From positions 496,001 to 560,000 of the forward strand of contig NZ_JAJAVH010000004.1 of the NCBI RefSeq assembly GCF_020511115.1: DNA of 64,000 nt, given 5' to 3'. This DNA comes from Luteimonas panaciterrae (lineage in GTDB: Bacteria; Pseudomonadota; Gammaproteobacteria; Xanthomonadales; Xanthomonadaceae). Made by a program: the position numbers and the translations under genes. Of the stretch, positions 1 through 7,680 are shown piece by piece. A model generated the notes under the pieces. That model was not told the DNA's origin and made no database searches. It saw nothing but the letters and a program-made list of their open reading frames with translations. Within the stretch, counting starts at the first letter, position 1; each line of letters opens with the position of its first letter.

Positions 1-1
1 C

Positions 2-337
2 GTCTCCGGCGAACTCAACATCGACACGCGCGACAAACGCGTGCGCGACCTGACCGCCAACAGCATCTCCGGCAACATCATGGTTCGCGGCAATCTGGCC
101 GATGGCGGCAGGATCAATGCCGAGACGACCAGCGGCGACATCAAGATCGTCATGCCTAAATCGTTGTCGGCCCGCGTCAACGGCAAGAGTTTCAGCGGCG
201 ACCTGACCGCACCGGGCGCACGCATCAGCCGCCCGCAATACGGCCCGGGTTCGGATTTCGACCAGCGTTATGGCGACGGCAGCGGCGAGATCCGCATCCA
301 GACCTTCTCCGGCAACGGCAAGCTGGAACTGTACTGA
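2..337 (+). CDS. DUF4097-type beta-strand repeat protein, C-terminal part
   Basis: The frame is open from the first bases of the window, so the start lies outside and about 111 residues are visible. They show repeating short units such as TANSISGNIMVRG, TTSGDIKIVMP and GSGEIRIQTFSGNGKLELY, in which glycine-serine turns separate beta strands. This is the pattern of DUF4097 (putative adhesin-like) proteins, which fold as a right-handed beta structure and are usually exported or membrane-attached. No catalytic residue is apparent and the molecular role is unknown. The chain ends with the common terminal strand KLELY. A small secreted protein gene follows 137 bases downstream on the same strand. 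Confidence 0.75.
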   Translation, partial: VSGELNIDTRDKRVRDLTANSISGNIMVRGNLADGGRINAETTSGDIKIVMPKSLSARVNGKSFSGDLTAPGARISRPQYGPGSDFDQRYGDGSGEIRIQTFSGNGKLELY

Positions 338-474
338 CGTCGCGCTGAGCAACCGCACTGAACGACTGATCCCCGCGAGCGGCCAGAACCGCCGCTCGCT
401 CCCTCCAGATTCTTAATCCGCGCGGTGCGTGCCGCCGCGTCGGCCCCGTTCGTCCGCACGTCTTGGAGGATGTC

Positions 475-864
475 ATGCGTTCGGTCCTGATCTGTCTGCT
501 GCTCGCCGGTTCCGCGGCTGCTTCGGCGACGCCGCGCCACCTCACCCTGGTCAACGACGGCCCCCGCCGCATCAGCGCCGTCCACAGCGCCGTGCCCGGC
601 AGCAACGATTGGCGATCGGTTTCGATCGTGGAAGGCGGGCTTTCCGGCGGCGGCGATGCCGAAACGTTAAAAATGGAGACCGGGCCTGGCTGCCTGAGCG
701 ACCTGCGCATCGCCTTCGCCGGCAACCGCCAGTTGATCGTCCGCGGCTTCAACGTCTGCCGCTACCACAGCCTGCGTGCCGGCACGGCCTGGCGGCTCGG
801 CCACGCACAGCAACGGGCGCAGGCGATCATCGCCACCAAAGATGAGAGCGGTTCTCATCCATGA
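475..864 (+). CDS. Small secreted protein of unknown function
   Basis: This encodes 129 residues. I chose the ATG at 475 because a GGAGG ribosome-binding site sits at 465-469; the in-frame TTG at 463 lies inside that site. The first 18-20 residues (MRSVLICLLLAGSAAASA) form a clean signal peptide, so the protein is probably periplasmic. The mature part has the segment HLTLVNDGPRRISAVHSA, which resembles the opening strand of small periplasmic beta proteins, and two cysteines (GCLSDL, NVCRYH) that could form a disulfide. I do not recognise a named family. The ferredoxin-NADP reductase gene starts 37 bases downstream. Confidence 0.7.
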   Translation: MRSVLICLLLAGSAAASATPRHLTLVNDGPRRISAVHSAVPGSNDWRSVSIVEGGLSGGGDAETLKMETGPGCLSDLRIAFAGNRQLIVRGFNVCRYHSLRAGTAWRLGHAQQRAQAIIATKDESGSHP

Positions 865-901
865 GGTACAATAGGGGAAGCTTCTTCGTTACCGCCCCCG
901 C

Positions 902-1696
902 ATGTCCTCAGCGTTTGGCACCGAGACGGTGCTGGACGTCCGTCACTGGACGGACGACTACTTCAGCTTCACCACCACTCGCGACAACGGCTTCCGTTTC
1001 GAGAACGGCCAGTTCGTGATGATCGGCCTCGAAATTGAGGGCCGCCCGCTGCTGCGCGCGTACTCGATCGCCAGCGCCAACTGGGAAGAGCAACTGGAGT
1101 TCTTCAGCATCAAGGTGCCGAACGGGCCGCTGACCTCGCGCCTGCGCGACATCCGCCCCGGCGACGGCGTGCTGATCGGCCGCAAGCCGACCGGCACCCT
1201 GCTCATCCACGACCTGCACCCCGGCCGCAACCTGTACCTGCTCGGCACGGGCACCGGCTTCGCGCCGTGGCTGTCGGTGATCAAGGATCCTGAGACCTAC
1301 GAGCGCTTCGAGCGCGTCGTGCTCTGCCACGGCGTGCGCAGCGCCACCGACCTCGCCTACCGCGACTACATCGTCAACGAACTGCCGCGACACGAACTGC
1401 TCGGCGAGCAGATCGCGCAGAAGCTGCTCTACTACCCGGCGGTGACGCGCGAGGATTTCCTCTTCGCGGGCCGCGACCACCGCGGCCGGCTCACCGAACT
1501 CATGGACAGCGGCCGGATGATGGAAGACCTCGGCCTGGAACCGCTCGACGCCGCACACGACCGCGCCATGATCTGCGGCAGCCCGCAGATGCTGGCCGAT
1601 TTCCGTGCCCTGCTCGATGCCCGCGGTTTCGCCGCCGCGCCGCGCATCGGCACGCCAGGGCAGTACGTGTTTGAGCGGGCGTTCGTTGAGAAGTAA
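902..1696 (+). CDS. fpr: Ferredoxin--NADP(+) reductase
   Basis: This is a 264-residue flavoprotein of bacterial Fpr length. It moves electrons between NADPH and ferredoxin or flavodoxin and serves in oxidative stress defence and Fe-S metabolism in the cytoplasm. The FAD-binding motif RAYSIAS is at residues 52-58 and the NADP-binding motif GTGTGFAPW at 115-123. CGSPQML near residue 225 is the usual C-terminal nicotinamide-site loop. The chain ends in VFERAFVEK, matching the aromatic-containing tail of the proteobacterial Fpr subclass. The ATG at 902 is the first start after the preceding gene. The stop is followed within 20 bases by the repeat block that begins at 1716. Confidence 0.93.
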   Translation: MSSAFGTETVLDVRHWTDDYFSFTTTRDNGFRFENGQFVMIGLEIEGRPLLRAYSIASANWEEQLEFFSIKVPNGPLTSRLRDIRPGDGVLIGRKPTGTLLIHDLHPGRNLYLLGTGTGFAPWLSVIKDPETYERFERVVLCHGVRSATDLAYRDYIVNELPRHELLGEQIAQKLLYYPAVTREDFLFAGRDHRGRLTELMDSGRMMEDLGLEPLDAAHDRAMICGSPQMLADFRALLDARGFAAAPRIGTPGQYVFERAFVEK

Positions 1697-2171
1697 TCGG
1701 TTTTGCTTTTTGCCTGTCGTCCCAGCGGAAGCTGGGATCCATTTGGCTTTTGCCTTTGTTGCTACTTCTGCCGTGACCAAGTCAAAGTCCAAAGCGTTTC
1801 GTCCGCTGCGCGGCCGAGTTCATTTCTTTTGGTAAGCGCCACTGCACGCGCACGAGCGCGTGCGAACGGCGAAGCCGGCCCCGAAGGGGTGAGCGCCATG
1901 GATGGCGCGAATCAAAGAAACGAACCAAAGAAAAGCGCTTTTCTCGACACAGCAATCCCATGGCGGATGGAGCCCCAGGATTTTCCGACTCGCCATCCAT
2001 GGCTCGGTCGGAAAACGGCGAGCATCCTGCCCGCCGCCCTTCGGGTCTAGAGACAATTGCGGCTCGCAAAGTTCTCAGCAACAGCACACGAGCAAAAGCC
2101 TTGCTCGGCTTTGCCTCGCCTTTCGCTTCTAAAGATGCTTGAACGCCCAGACAACCGGAGACCCGGAGGGG

Positions 2172-2197
2172 GGCGCACAGGGATGTGCGCCGTTTTT
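2172..2197 (+). terminator. Hairpin with T-tract inside the repeat block
   Basis: GGCGCAC (2172-2178) pairs with GTGCGCC (2185-2191) around the loop AGGGAT, and TTTTT follows at 2193-2197. The form is that of an intrinsic terminator. Nearly the same hairpin occurs at 7502-7526 after the M3 peptidase gene, so it is probably a dispersed element rather than a terminator dedicated to one gene. Confidence 0.5.
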
Positions 2198-2384
2198 CGA
2201 CCGAGCCATGGATGGCGAGTCGAAAAATCCCGATAGCAACGAAACTCTGGGGCTGACTTGTCGGGGAAAGCGTTTTTCTTTGGTTCGTTTCTTTTGACGC
2301 TTATCAAAAGAAATGAACTCGGCCGCGTAGCGGACGAAACGCTTTTGCTTTTCAATAGCATGAGCTAAAGAGCAAAGACGCTGG

Positions 2385-2404
2385 ATTCCCGCTTTCGCGG
2401 GAAT
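2385..2404. repeat. REP palindrome
   Basis: ATTCCCGC and GCGGGAAT flank the loop TTTC. This belongs to the same palindrome family as the copies at 1716-1743, 2427-2453, 7569-7594 and 40105-40130. It is found only in the right arm of the inverted block. Confidence 0.7.
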
Positions 2405-2455
2405 GACAAGCAACAGCAACAGCAAAATGGATCCCAGCTTCCGCTGGGACGACAA

Positions 2456-2938
2456 TCAAGCAAGCGCCGCTTCGATATCGGCCGCCAACGACTCCGGCTT
2501 ATCCGTCGGCGCATACCGCTTGATCACACGCCCATCGCGACCAACAAGAAACTTGGTGAAGTTCCACTTGATCGCATCAATGCCAAGGAAGCCCCCCTTC
2601 TCTTCCTTCAACCACTTCCACAGCGGATGCGCGTCACCACCGTTGACATCAACCTTGGAAAACATCGGAAAGTCGACATCGTAGGTAAGCGAGCAGAAAT
2701 TCTTGATCTCGGCCTCGTCACCGGGTTCCTGATGACCGAACTGATCGCAGGGAAAGCCCATCACCACCAGGCCACGATCGCGATAGGTCTGCCAGAGCTT
2801 CTCCAGCCCCGTGTACTGCGGCGTGAACCCGCATTTCGAGGCGACGTTGACGATCAGCAACACTTTGCCGGCGTACTGGGACAGCGCCTGCTGACCGCCG
2901 TCGATGTCGTTCGCGCTGAAATCGTAGGCTGTGGTCAT
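2456..2938 (-). CDS. Glutathione peroxidase (thioredoxin-type)
   Basis: This encodes 160 residues, the standard length of bacterial non-selenium glutathione peroxidases, which reduce hydrogen and organic peroxides. The peroxidatic cysteine is C36 in NVASKCGFTPQY. The conserved FPCDQFGHQEP box is at 62-72 and the tryptophan-asparagine pair of the active site at 125-126 (KWNFTKFLV). C82 in NFCSLTYDV lies where the resolving cysteine of thioredoxin-dependent members sits, so thioredoxin is the likelier reductant; that part is inference. No signal peptide is present. It faces the divergent phytase-like gene. Its stop codon lies two bases from the end of the repeat block. Confidence 0.93.
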   Translation of the reverse strand: MTTAYDFSANDIDGGQQALSQYAGKVLLIVNVASKCGFTPQYTGLEKLWQTYRDRGLVVMGFPCDQFGHQEPGDEAEIKNFCSLTYDVDFPMFSKVDVNGGDAHPLWKWLKEEKGGFLGIDAIKWNFTKFLVGRDGRVIKRYAPTDKPESLAADIEAALA

Positions 2939-3055
2939 GGCGGAGATTCCTGAGAAGTTACGGCGATCTTAATACAAGCCTCCGTGGCGGGCGTCATCTG
3001 TCTGCAACACGCGGTTCCTAACGTGCCGGGTTTCTCCATCCCCGGGAGCGTTCCG

Positions 3056-4417
3056 ATGCTGCGTCGCCTTTCCTGCGCCTGTACGCTGGTTCTCGCCGGC
3101 TCCATGCCGGTTTTCTCCGCCCAGGCCGCCGATTGGTCGCTCAGCGATGTGGTGCCGATCTCCGCCCACAGCGTCGACCGCACCGCGCCCGGGAAGCAGG
3201 CCGCCAACATCAACCGCCTCGGCTTCTTCTCCGACCTTAAATACGACGCGTCGACCGGCACCTGGTTCGCGCTTTCCGATCGCGGCCCCGGCGGCGGCGT
3301 GATTGGCTACAGCACGCGCGTGCAGCAGATGCTCGTGCCGCTGCATCCGATTTCCGGCGCCGTGCTCGGCAAGCCGCTGGTGCTGCGCACGATCCTGTTC
3401 ACCGATCGCAACGGCAATCCGTTCAACGGCCTCAACCCGACCTTGCTCAACGGTTCGCCCAACGTGCTCGGCAACAGTTTCGATCCCGAGGGCATCGCCG
3501 TCGGTCGCAACGGACATCTGTTCGTGTCCGATGAGTACGGCCCGAGCCTGTACGAATTCGATCGCCGCGGCCGCTTCGTGCGCGCCTTCGACATTCCCGC
3601 CAACCTGCGCCCGGTGCAGGCCGACGGCCAGTCCAATTACACCGATGGCCGCGGCACGATCGTCAACGGCCGCCAGGACAACCGCGGTTTCGAGGGCCTG
3701 ACTTTCAACACCTCGCGCACGCGCCTGTACGCGGTGCTGCAGGACCCGCTGGTGAACGAAGGCGACAAGGGCGACGGCCGCCGTAGCCGCTGGGTGCGGA
3801 TCGTCGAGTTCGATCCCGCGTCCGGCACCAGCACGGCGCAGTATCTGTATCCGCTGGAAACCGTCGACGTGCTCAATGCGATCGATCCCGGCACCGCCGA
3901 CGATTTCAAGGCTACCGACCAGGGCCGCAGCATCGGCCTGAGCGCGATCGAGGCCGTGTCCGATCACGAGTTTCTGGTGATCGAACGCGACAACCGCGGC
4001 GTCGGCGTCGAGGAAACCGCCACGCCGATCCACAAGCGCATCTACCGCATCGACCTGCGCGGCGCCACGGACGTGCAGCACGTATCGCTGGCTGGCCGCA
4101 GTGATCTGCCCGCCGGCGTGGTGCCGGTGTCGAAGCAGCCGGAGGTCGACGTCCTCGCCGCCCTGCGCAGCGCCGGCGCCGACGTGCCGGAAAAGCTGGA
4201 AGGCCTGGCCATCGGCCCGCGCCTGCTGTTCGGCGGCCGTGTGGTGCTGGTGGGCAGCGACAACGATTACAGCGTCACCCAGACCGGCGCGGGCGAGCAG
4301 TTCGATGTCTGCGTCAACGCCGACAACAGCGCGCGCCAGCAGGTGCCGCTCGACACCGCCTGCCCGGCCGGCATGGATCTGATCCCGGGCTACTTGCTGT
4401 CCTTCAAGGTGCGCTGA
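3056..4417 (+). CDS. Secreted esterase-like phytase-family protein
   Basis: This encodes 453 residues from the ATG at 3056, which follows a GGGAG site; the frame is open further upstream but that part lacks a signal sequence. Residues 1-25 (MLRRLSCACTLVLAGSMPVFSAQA) form a signal peptide. The mature chain contains the conserved blocks of the phytase-like domain (PF13449): FFSDLKYDASTGTWFALSDRG, SFDPEGIAV, LFVSDEYGPSLYEFD, NRGFEGLTF, and a late acidic LVIERDNRGVGVE. This family folds as a beta-propeller acting on extracellular phosphate esters or related substrates, but its substrate is usually unproven. Residue GSDNDYSVTQTG near the C-terminus is also typical. The gene is probably monocistronic. 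Confidence 0.85.
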   Translation: MLRRLSCACTLVLAGSMPVFSAQAADWSLSDVVPISAHSVDRTAPGKQAANINRLGFFSDLKYDASTGTWFALSDRGPGGGVIGYSTRVQQMLVPLHPISGAVLGKPLVLRTILFTDRNGNPFNGLNPTLLNGSPNVLGNSFDPEGIAVGRNGHLFVSDEYGPSLYEFDRRGRFVRAFDIPANLRPVQADGQSNYTDGRGTIVNGRQDNRGFEGLTFNTSRTRLYAVLQDPLVNEGDKGDGRRSRWVRIVEFDPASGTSTAQYLYPLETVDVLNAIDPGTADDFKATDQGRSIGLSAIEAVSDHEFLVIERDNRGVGVEETATPIHKRIYRIDLRGATDVQHVSLAGRSDLPAGVVPVSKQPEVDVLAALRSAGADVPEKLEGLAIGPRLLFGGRVVLVGSDNDYSVTQTGAGEQFDVCVNADNSARQQVPLDTACPAGMDLIPGYLLSFKVR

Positions 4418-4517
4418 TCGCGTACTGACCCGCCATGCATTGGCCGCACCTCATGCTTCGTCCGTGAGGTGCGGCCGCCGGCTTGCGGCCATTCGGGGCA
4501 CTGGTGACAATCCCCCC

Positions 4518-5117
4518 GTGGACCCCGCCATCAGCCATCCGGACTCTCTGTCCAACCTGTTCCTGCACGTGCGGGTGCTGCTGGGCATGGTGGTGGGCCT
4601 GGGCCTGACCCATCTGATCCGGCATTTCGCGCGGGCCATCGATCGCCCGATGCGCGAGCGGGGCTACTGGGTCCACATGGTCTGGGCGATCTCGATGTTC
4701 GTGTACCTGCTGCACTTCTGGTGGTGGGAATTCCGCCTGGCCGACACGGTCCACTGGACCTTCATGCTCTACCTGGCCGTGGCGCTGTACGCGCTGCTGC
4801 TGTACCTGCTGTGCGCGATCATCTTCCCGGACAATCTGGAAGGCCACACCGGCTACGAGGAATATTTCTATTCGCGTCGGAAATGGTTCTTCAGCCTGCT
4901 GGCGCTGGCCTACATGGCGGACCTCGGCGATACCTGGATCAAGGGCCGGCAGTATTTCGACAGCTTCGGCCCGGAACTCGAATTGCGCTGCGTGGCCTAC
5001 GTGGCGCTGTGCCTGGTGGCGATCGTCACCAGCAACCGCCGCTTCCATGCCTTCTTCGCGGTCGCGAGTCTGGCGTATCAATTGTCGTGGATCGTGCGCC
5101 AGTTCGAGACGCTGTGA
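4518..5117 (+). CDS. Integral membrane protein of unknown function
   Basis: This encodes about 199 residues with four to six hydrophobic segments: around VLLGMVVGLGLTHLI, MVWAISMFVYLLHF, WTFMLYLAVALYALLLYLL, FFSLLALAYMADL, CVAYVALCLVAIV and FFAVASLAYQLSW. Aromatic-rich stretches such as FWWWEFR lie at membrane interfaces. I chose the GTG at 4518 because the upstream frame encodes charged sequence unlike the rest; the start is uncertain, and an internal ATG would remove part of the first helix. No family is recognised with confidence, and no residue suggests enzymatic activity. The M3 peptidase gene follows 117 bases downstream. Confidence 0.65.
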   Translation: MDPAISHPDSLSNLFLHVRVLLGMVVGLGLTHLIRHFARAIDRPMRERGYWVHMVWAISMFVYLLHFWWWEFRLADTVHWTFMLYLAVALYALLLYLLCAIIFPDNLEGHTGYEEYFYSRRKWFFSLLALAYMADLGDTWIKGRQYFDSFGPELELRCVAYVALCLVAIVTSNRRFHAFFAVASLAYQLSWIVRQFETL

Positions 5118-5234
5118 TCGCGCCCTCGAGGAGGCGGACTCGGCCGACGACGCGCCTCACCCCTGCCTAAAGTCACAGGTGGCATGCTGCCGCTTGGGCT
5201 AGGCTGGCCGGCACATTCCTCGACCACCCTGCCC

Positions 5235-7445
5235 ATGAAGCACCCGCTCGCCCTCGCCCTGACCGCGGCCCTGGCACTCGCCGCTCCTGCCTACAGCATG
5301 GCCGAAACACCCGTGAACAGCACCGTTACCCCCGCCTCCTTCAGCGCCTCCAACCCGTTCCACGATCAGAGCACGCTGCCGCTGCACTACCCGCAGTTCG
5401 ACAAGATCAAGGACGGCGATTTCGCCCCGGCCTTCGACGCCGGCATGGCCGAACAGCTGAAGGAAGTCGAGGCGATCGCGAACAATCCCGAGCCGCCGAC
5501 CTTCGACAACACCATCCTCGCGCTGGAGCGCTCCGGACGCGTGCTCGATCGCGCGACGACCGTGTTCTTCAACCTCGTCGGCACCGACACCAATCCCGAG
5601 CGCAACCGCCTGCGTGGCGAGTACGCGCCGAAGTTCGCCGCGCACGGCGATGCCATCCAGCTCAACCCGAAACTGTTCGCGCGCATCAAGTCGCTGTACG
5701 ACCAGCGCGAGTCGCTCGGCCTCGACGACGAGGGCAAGCGCCTGATCGAGCGCTACCACACCGACTACGTGCGTGCCGGCGCCGCGCTCTCCGACCAGGA
5801 CAAGGCGCGCCTGAAGGACATCAACGCCCGGCTCGCCAAGCTCGGCACCGACTTCAGCGAGAACGTGCTGAACGAGGTCAACGATTCGGCCATCGTCGTG
5901 GATTCAAAAGCCGAACTCGACGGCCTGACCGACGAGCAGATCGCCGCTGCTGCGGAAGCCGCCAAGGAGCGCAAGCTCGACGGCAAGTACGTCATCACCC
6001 TGCTCAACACCACCGGCCAGCCGCCGGAATCGCAGCTCACCAATCGTGCGCTGCGCGAGCGTCTGCACAAGGCATCGGTGACGCGCAACAGCCGCGGCAA
6101 CAAGTTCGACAACACCGCCATCGTCGCCGAAGTGCTGAAGCTTCGCGCCGAGCGCGCCAAGATGCTGGGTTATCCGACCTACGCCGCCTACGTGCTCGCC
6201 GACGAAACCGCGAAAACGCCCGACGCCGTCAACGACATGCTCTCCAAGCTGGCCCCACCCGCCGTGGCGAACGCCAAGCGCGAAGCCGCGGCGATGCAGG
6301 CGATCATCGACAAGGAACAAGCCGCCAAGGGCGAGCCGACATTCCAGCTACAGCCCTGGGACTGGGCGTTCTACGCCGAGAAGGTGCGCCAGGCGCAGTA
6401 CGACTTCGACGAATCGCAACTGAAACCCTATCTCGAACTGAAGAACGTGCTGGAAAACGGCGTGTTCTACGCCGCCAACCAGCTGTACGGCATCAGCTTC
6501 AAGGAACGCACCGACCTGCCGAAGTACCATCCGGACACGACCGTTTACGACGTGATCGACAACGACGGCAAGCAGCTGGCGATCTTCATCTTCGATCCCT
6601 ACGCGCGCCCGTCCAAGCGCGGTGGCGCCTGGATGAACAGCTACGTCAGCCAGTCCGAACTGTTCGGCACCAAACCGGTCGTCGCCAACCATCTCAACAT
6701 TCCAAAGCCGACCGCCGGCAAGCCGACGCTGCTGACCTGGGACGAGGTGACCACCGCGTTCCACGAATTCGGCCACGCCCTGCACGGCATGTTCTCGAAC
6801 GTGAAGTATCCGTACTTCAGCGGCACCAGCGTGCCGCGCGATTTCGTCGAGTTCCCGTCGCAGGTCAACGAGATGTGGGCCGACTGGCCGGAGATCCTCG
6901 CCCACTACGCCAAGCACTATCAGACCGGCGAGGCAATGCCCAAGGCGCTGCTCGACAAGGTGCTGGCCAGCCAGAAGTTCAACCAGGGCTTCGCCACCAC
7001 CGAATATCTCGGTGCGGCGATGCTCGACCAGAACTATCACCAGGCGCCGGAAGCGCAGATTCCCGTCGCCGCGCGCGTGATGGCCTTCGAGGGTGATGCC
7101 CTGAAGAAGGACGGCGTCGACTACGCGCCAGTGCCGCCGCGTTATCGCACGCCCTACTTCAGCCACATCATGGGCGGCTATGCGGCTGGCTACTACGCCT
7201 ACATCTGGTCGGAAGTGCTGGATGCGAACACGGTGGAGTGGATCAAGCAGAACGGCGGCCTGAAACGCGAGAACGGCGATCGTTTCCGCCGCACCCTGCT
7301 CTCGCGCGGCGGCAGCAAGGACGCCTCGCAGTTGTTCCTCGACTTCACCGGACATGCCCCGGACATCCAGCCGCTGCTGGTCAAGCGTGGCCTGGTCGCG
7401 GAAGCCCAGCCGCAGTCCGCTCCGGAAGTGAGCGGCAGCAAGTAA
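5235..7445 (+). CDS. dcp: Exported M3-family peptidyl-dipeptidase (Dcp-like)
   Basis: This encodes 736 residues, about the length of Dcp plus a signal peptide. M3 enzymes of this type remove C-terminal dipeptides from oligopeptides. The zinc motif HEFGH is at about residues 510-514, in the longer signature TTAFHEFGHALHGMFS. The third zinc ligand region EFPSQVNEMWA follows about 30 residues later. The substrate-loop tyrosine and glycine cluster GGYAAGYYAYIWSEVLDAN lies near 645-665. The N-terminus (MKHPLALALTAALALAAPAYSMA) is a signal peptide, so this copy is exported, unlike cytoplasmic Dcp of E. coli. The ATG at 5235 starts exactly at the signal peptide. A hairpin with a T-tract follows at 7502. 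Confidence 0.93.
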   Translation: MKHPLALALTAALALAAPAYSMAETPVNSTVTPASFSASNPFHDQSTLPLHYPQFDKIKDGDFAPAFDAGMAEQLKEVEAIANNPEPPTFDNTILALERSGRVLDRATTVFFNLVGTDTNPERNRLRGEYAPKFAAHGDAIQLNPKLFARIKSLYDQRESLGLDDEGKRLIERYHTDYVRAGAALSDQDKARLKDINARLAKLGTDFSENVLNEVNDSAIVVDSKAELDGLTDEQIAAAAEAAKERKLDGKYVITLLNTTGQPPESQLTNRALRERLHKASVTRNSRGNKFDNTAIVAEVLKLRAERAKMLGYPTYAAYVLADETAKTPDAVNDMLSKLAPPAVANAKREAAAMQAIIDKEQAAKGEPTFQLQPWDWAFYAEKVRQAQYDFDESQLKPYLELKNVLENGVFYAANQLYGISFKERTDLPKYHPDTTVYDVIDNDGKQLAIFIFDPYARPSKRGGAWMNSYVSQSELFGTKPVVANHLNIPKPTAGKPTLLTWDEVTTAFHEFGHALHGMFSNVKYPYFSGTSVPRDFVEFPSQVNEMWADWPEILAHYAKHYQTGEAMPKALLDKVLASQKFNQGFATTEYLGAAMLDQNYHQAPEAQIPVAARVMAFEGDALKKDGVDYAPVPPRYRTPYFSHIMGGYAAGYYAYIWSEVLDANTVEWIKQNGGLKRENGDRFRRTLLSRGGSKDASQLFLDFTGHAPDIQPLLVKRGLVAEAQPQSAPEVSGSK

Positions 7446-7501
7446 GTCTGTCTTTGCTCCCGCGGCTGCGCTTCAGCGCCGGCGGGAGCTCCGGAGGGTG
7501 G

Positions 7502-7526
7502 CGCACAAGGACGTGCGCTGTTTTTA
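7502..7526 (+). terminator. Intrinsic terminator-like hairpin after the M3 peptidase gene
   Basis: GCGCAC (7502-7507) and GTGCGC (7514-7519) flank AAGGAC, followed by five T residues at 7522-7526. A second inverted repeat (GCTCCCGC 7457-7464 with GCGGGAGC 7483-7490) precedes it. The hairpin matches the one at 2172-2197. Confidence 0.65.
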
Positions 7527-7568
7527 CACTGCCCTACTTTTCCGCGATGCCGAAGCATTTTCCGATTC

Positions 7569-7594
7569 GTCATTCCCGCGAAGGCGGGAATGAC
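7569..7594. repeat. REP palindrome
   Basis: GTCATTCCCGC (7569-7579) and GCGGGAATGAC (7584-7594) flank a four-base loop. It lies between two convergent genes, a usual place for REP elements. Confidence 0.8.
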
Positions 7595-7625
7595 GAGCAT
7601 CTTCGTGTCGTCGCTCGGGCTATCC

Positions 7626-7659
7626 GATCGAGCCTCTTCTCGGGAGAAGAGGCTCGATC
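7626..7659. terminator. Perfect 16-bp-arm hairpin between convergent genes
   Basis: The 16 bases at 7626-7641, beginning GATCGAGCC, are exactly complementary to 7644-7659, with only GG between them. The hairpin lies 22 bases beyond the stop of the minus-strand glpQ gene and after the M3 peptidase terminator. There is no T-tract on either side, so it could act as a transcript-end stabiliser or a factor-assisted terminator for both genes. Confidence 0.5.
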
Positions 7660-7680
7660 ACCAACTATCAACCGCGCGAT

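Larger units (their letters stand above)
1697..2455. repeat. Gene-free block with two inverted copies of a repeat module
   Basis: This 759-base gap holds no credible gene. The same ordered series of motifs occurs on the plus strand (1716-2050) and, reverse-complemented, on the right (2453-2160). The shared pieces are a REP at 1716-1743 against 2427-2453; a 48-base element at 1791-1838 against 2299-2346; an AAAGAAACGAACCAAAGAA element at 1914-1943 against 2266-2296; and a CCATCCATGGCTCGGTCG element at 1981-2020 against 2189-2230. About 110 bases of unrelated sequence (about 2050-2160) separate the arms. Short frames here have no ribosome-binding site and are repeat-derived. No transposase is present. 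The right arm ends two bases before the stop codon of the glutathione peroxidase gene. Confidence 0.85.

Noticed and set aside
1703..2455. Several short frames of 60-115 codons in the repeat block
   Set aside because: They consist of repeated palindromic DNA read in various frames, have no ribosome-binding site, and mirror each other across the two arms.
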